From assembly GCA_902790595.1 (NCBI GenBank), contig CADASL010000012.1:30170-94169 (forward strand): a stretch of DNA of 64,000 bases, in the 5' to 3' direction. Shown here piece after piece: positions 61,274 through 64,000 of this stretch (its first letter is position 1; each line of letters opens with the position of its first letter). The notes beneath the pieces are model-generated. The model made no database searches. It saw only the letters and a program-made list of their open reading frames with translations, and was not told where the DNA came from. The translations under genes and the position numbers were made by a program. The DNA comes from an uncultured Bacteroidales bacterium (GTDB lineage: Bacteria > Bacteroidota > Bacteroidia > Bacteroidales > SZUA-534).

Positions 61274-63019
61274 ATGAAAAGTAGATTTAAACATTTTATC
61301 GCGCTAACTGTATTGTTAGCAAACGGAATTGCTTCTTTTGGACAACAAACTACGGAAACTGACACCATCGGCAAAACCGGCACAGAATATTGGTGGGAAT
61401 GGCTAGAAAATAGGATGAACCCAGACAACCCAGACAATCAAGGCAATAATGGCCAAGGGGGAACCAATAATGGCCAAGGGGGAACCTCCTCGCAAGGAAC
61501 AACCTCGCAAAAGCCAAAAGAAATTGAAATTGACGAAAAAAATACCACAACCACATGTGAAGAAATTACTATATATTGGAAAAATAGACCAAATGTTGAA
61601 TTTTATGGTCTTGATTTTTTCGAGGATGGAGAACACATAGGTCACTCTGAGTGTGAAGGGCTACATTGTGATTATTCATACTACGATTATAATCGTGGTT
61701 ATAATCGTGGTGAGACGACTATGAATTGGCACAAGTTCAAAAACTTAAAGCCCGGCAAAAAATACCAAATAGATATATATGGTTATACAATTAATGGCAA
61801 GATAATTGTACTAGAACAATCACTGGGAAATTATTATTGGACAGAATCTATAACCATAAGCAGTTCCACTGGTAAAGACCCTTGGGGATATTGTGGCACT
61901 GTTAAAGTAGATGCACCTAGCGATTGCGTAGTTACGAAATGGGAGTACGATACAAAAGTTCTTGTGCCGCGTGATGGAGATAGTTTTAGCAGAAAATTTG
62001 AAGTACTTAGATATGGTGTGAGCACGAAAGTCAGTGCAACAATAATGTGCCCTTCAGGTAATGTCTATACCAGAGATATAACTATCGCTATTAAACCTCT
62101 TAAGCTTTATTGTGAAAGTAATGACTGGAAATGCAATTCCGTAATAAAAATGAATTTGGAAAATGCACCTGCTTCACTTAAAACAGTAAAGTGGACAAGC
62201 AGTGACAACTTGCAAATTTGTTACTCCGGTTTCAATAATACTATTAAATATGCATATTTTCAGATAAAGGGTACTGGCCGTGCGTGGATTAAAGCAAGTT
62301 TCACCTATAATGGTATCACATACACTAAACAATTTTCATATAACATACCAGGGTTGGCCTCACCAGTAATATACGCACCACCCACATCTTCTGGCACTTA
62401 TACCCCTGGCCAACCGTATTTATTCTCTGTAAACAAAGTAAGTGGTGCGACATCGTACGATTGGCAATTCACGCATGCAGGTATATGTTCTTGGCCTAAT
62501 GACGAGGAATATGGCAACGCCGCTAACATTATTATCAACAGCCAACCTTCATCTCAAGATAAAATTTGTAAATTTGAAATAAGGGTGGCCGCCAAGAATA
62601 GCTGTGGAACAGGGAACTATGCCACTTATAGTGGTTATGTACCTCGCAATTATTCTAGAATGGCTCATAATAACATCACAGATACCGTTGCTATAGATAA
62701 TAATTCATTGCTACTTTCTGTTGATGAATTGAATATGGAATCTCAAGAATCTTCATTCATCGTATATCCAAATCCTGCAACAACAGAATTGAATATCACA
62801 CAAACCGTTTCGTCTAACGCCTTGTCGCTTACTAAAGATGCAACAATCAAAACTGTGGATATATTCGATGTAAAAGGCAACAAATGTGCAAGTCATGTTT
62901 TCAATGATGCCCAGACTACTGCCACAATTGATATTACTGACTTGGCAAATGGAATATTCGTCCTTGTAATTAACAAGGATAGCGATGATGCTTGGACTGG
63001 CTCATTTGTGAAAAAATAA
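61274..63019 (+). CDS. Large T9SS cargo protein with low-complexity linker
   Basis: A 581-residue secreted protein. Signal peptide KSRFKHFIALTVLLANGIAS; a Gly/Asn/Gln-rich linker with two NNGQGGT units (residues 58-71); then several beta-sandwich parts, including a fibronectin-like segment (FYGLDFFEDGEHIGHSECEG) and a PKD-like part (YLFSVNKVSGATSYDWQFTH). The C-terminal type A sorting domain starts SSFIVYPNPATTELNIT and ends LANGIFVLVINKDSDD. Function unknown, probably an adhesin or binding protein. The gene is clearly AT-richer than EF-G2 and sits between two copies of the EF-G2 3' end. Confidence 0.85.
   Translation: MKSRFKHFIALTVLLANGIASFGQQTTETDTIGKTGTEYWWEWLENRMNPDNPDNQGNNGQGGTNNGQGGTSSQGTTSQKPKEIEIDEKNTTTTCEEITIYWKNRPNVEFYGLDFFEDGEHIGHSECEGLHCDYSYYDYNRGYNRGETTMNWHKFKNLKPGKKYQIDIYGYTINGKIIVLEQSLGNYYWTESITISSSTGKDPWGYCGTVKVDAPSDCVVTKWEYDTKVLVPRDGDSFSRKFEVLRYGVSTKVSATIMCPSGNVYTRDITIAIKPLKLYCESNDWKCNSVIKMNLENAPASLKTVKWTSSDNLQICYSGFNNTIKYAYFQIKGTGRAWIKASFTYNGITYTKQFSYNIPGLASPVIYAPPTSSGTYTPGQPYLFSVNKVSGATSYDWQFTHAGICSWPNDEEYGNAANIIINSQPSSQDKICKFEIRVAAKNSCGTGNYATYSGYVPRNYSRMAHNNITDTVAIDNNSLLLSVDELNMESQESSFIVYPNPATTELNITQTVSSNALSLTKDATIKTVDIFDVKGNKCASHVFNDAQTTATIDITDLANGIFVLVINKDSDDAWTGSFVKK
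61445..61486 (+). repeat. Two perfect 21-bp tandem units
   Basis: Two identical 21-base units (61445-61465 and 61466-61486) encode NNGQGGT twice in the linker of the T9SS cargo protein. In-frame, so copy number could vary. Confidence 0.9.
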
Positions 63020-63057
63020 CAACAAACTAATCACTAATTTAGAGTTCAACATTTGGG

Positions 63058-63090
63058 CCCCCGAAAGATTTTTTCGGGGGTTTCTTTTTA
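63058..63090 (+). terminator. Terminator of the large T9SS cargo gene
   Basis: CCCCCGAAA, short loop, TTTCGGGGG followed by TTTCTTTTT. Confidence 0.9.
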
Positions 63091-63134
63091 TACTTAAAAA
63101 TTACATAAAAAAGCGACTGCTAAATTTGCATTTA

Positions 63135-63295
63135 TGCGGGCGGCGCCATCAAGGCAAGGTTTATGCCGGCTAGCAGCATTGACATAAGGAAGCGCAACTT
63201 ACACAATGAAATTCGCCGAGTACGCACAAGTGCCGAGCGACGTTCAGGAGAAGCTGCTCAAAGCTTACGAGGCCGAACACAAAGAGGAAGAATAA
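63135..63295 (+). pseudogene. Truncated duplicate of the EF-G2 gene 3' end
   Basis: Bases 63135-63170 match 60455-60490 (four differences in 36). After a 20-base junction, 63191-63295 match the last 34 codons and stop of the EF-G2 gene (60863-60967). The 372-bp middle part is missing. The 34-codon part has eight base changes, all silent, so the encoded peptide is identical. The downstream spacer and terminator are also copied with one change. No start codon or promoter serves it. A long frame at 63163-63417 is a frameshifted read of this remnant. Confidence 0.9.
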
Positions 63296-63320
63296 GTTTT
63301 TCATTGTTAAGTTTTATGGG

Positions 63321-63351
63321 AAAAGCCGTTCCGTTTGGGGCGGCTTTTTTG
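63321..63351 (+). terminator. Duplicate of the EF-G2 terminator
   Basis: Same hairpin as at 60993-61024, part of the duplicated 3' region. Confidence 0.85.
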
Positions 63352-63658
63352 TTGTATATACGAACAGGAGGCATAAAAAAAGATGATATATATTATACTG
63401 ATTATCAAATGATTTGATGGTTGTAGGTATAATTACCTATGCCAACGTTAAAATAAAATGCATATACTTGTAAAAGATTTTGAAAGGCAATCTGGAGAAA
63501 TCGCGATAGATATTAACCAAATAAAACGCAGAAAGAATCGGGAAAAAACATCTGTTGTATTCCAACCGTAACGCGCAGCCAAACTTCGTCAAAGTGCTTG
63601 GTTTGTGCGTGTGAATCAAGATTTAACAATTAGTAAAACCATAAAAAGAACAATTGAA
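63352..63658. other. AT-rich spacer
   Basis: No gene or clear promoter box seen; upstream region of the tail-fibre-like gene. Confidence 0.4.
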
Positions 63659-64000
63659 ATGAGAAGAATTTTCAGACATTCGATGATTTTGGCGGCGGCG
63701 CTGTTTCTGACAACCGCCATAGCCAAGGCGCAGCCCGACGGCTTCAGCTATCAGGCAGTGGTCAGGGACTCGAAAGGCGAGTTAGTGAGCAACACGAAAG
63801 TCGGCGTGCGCATAACGCTGACCGACGAGAGCGGCAAGACCGTGATGTACCGCGAGACACAGACCGCGCTCACCAACGGCTACGGCGTTCTGTCGGTGAC
63901 GGTTGGCAAGGGCAAAGCCGACGGCGGCAAGACGCTCAACGATGTTGACTGGGCCGGCGGCAACGTGTGGATGCGCGTTGAGATGGACCCCGACGGCGGC
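63659..64000 (+). CDS. Tail-fibre-like secreted protein, N-terminal part (runs off window)
   Basis: 114 codons from the ATG at 63659, open at the right edge. Signal peptide RRIFRHSMILAAALFLTTA ending AKAQ, then PDGFSYQAVVRDSKGELVSN and VGVRITLTDESGKTVMYRET. This is the hallmark start of a large Bacteroidetes family of secreted proteins, often several hundred residues, with phage-tail-fibre-like or collagen-like middles. The gene returns to GC-rich codons straight from its start, unlike the AT-rich spacer before it. The remnant at 51946-52092 looks like the tail of a relative. Confidence 0.8.
   Translation, partial: MRRIFRHSMILAAALFLTTAIAKAQPDGFSYQAVVRDSKGELVSNTKVGVRITLTDESGKTVMYRETQTALTNGYGVLSVTVGKGKADGGKTLNDVDWAGGNVWMRVEMDPDGG

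Noticed and set aside
63163..63417. 84-codon frame in the EF-G2 duplicate
   Set aside because: It reads the duplicated EF-G2 codons out of frame and continues through the copied terminator; it is not a gene.

Overview
The window is chromosomal DNA of a member of the Bacteroidota, most likely order Bacteroidales. The evidence is: primary-sigma promoters of the Bacteroides type (-33 TTTG, -7 TAnnTTTG) before many operons; weak or absent Shine-Dalgarno sequences; TonB-dependent receptors; BspA-type leucine-rich surface proteins; type A sorting tails of the type IX secretion system (T9SS); relaxed lipoboxes; and an EF-G paralogue of the EF-G2 type. No rRNA, tRNA, CRISPR array, integrase or intact insertion sequence was seen.

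Layout. 1-5.7 kb: a giant secreted BspA-like protein that runs off the left edge and carries InlB-type repeats, jelly-roll modules and a CBM6-like module. 6.1-9.5 kb: a TonB-dependent receptor with a calycin-like lipoprotein, divergent from a LuxR-type regulator. 9.6-13.7 kb: tyrS, cvpA and two kelch lipoproteins. 13.9-18.9 kb: YitT transporter, a Fic AMP-transferase with a duplicated promoter region, leuS. 19.1-20.1 kb: a two-gene GHKL ATPase/STAS-like switch. 20.3-27.2 kb: asnS, rpoN, a HEPN/MNT toxin-antitoxin pair, a transglycosylase-like protein, ruvC and a small BspA-like protein. 27.3-32.9 kb: serS, rpmA-rplU, a bifunctional nuclease, and a TonB-dependent receptor behind a TPP riboswitch (probable thiamine importer). 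33-38.6 kb: a repeat-bearing lipoprotein, a stand-alone HsdR-N nuclease domain, a CorC-type membrane protein and a PpiD-type foldase. 38.7-45.2 kb: sugar-nucleotide genes (gmd, fcl, ugd, UDP-glucuronate epimerase), a glycosyltransferase and panC. 45.3-49.6 kb: AddA-type helicase-nuclease and holA. 49.9-54.8 kb: a TPR/OmpA-like lipoprotein, a gene remnant, twin T9SS cargo proteins and a second MNT/HEPN pair. 54.8-64 kb: a polytopic membrane protein, a T9SS-type protein, a histidine acid phosphatase, EF-G2, a large AT-rich T9SS cargo gene, a truncated duplicate of the EF-G2 3' end, and the start of a tail-fibre-like secreted protein.

How it fits together. Housekeeping blocks (four aminoacyl-tRNA synthetases, ribosomal proteins, DNA repair, envelope biogenesis) alternate with visibly AT-richer islands near 26-27, 33-34, 51.7-54 and 61-63.6 kb. 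Most of these islands encode secreted or surface proteins and look like the recently rearranged parts. The strongest leads are the EF-G2 3'-end fragment flanking a cargo gene, the ATPase/STAS-like pair, the repeated promoter/palindrome unit before fic, and the modular giant surface protein. All function calls come from reading motifs in the sequence; no database search was run.
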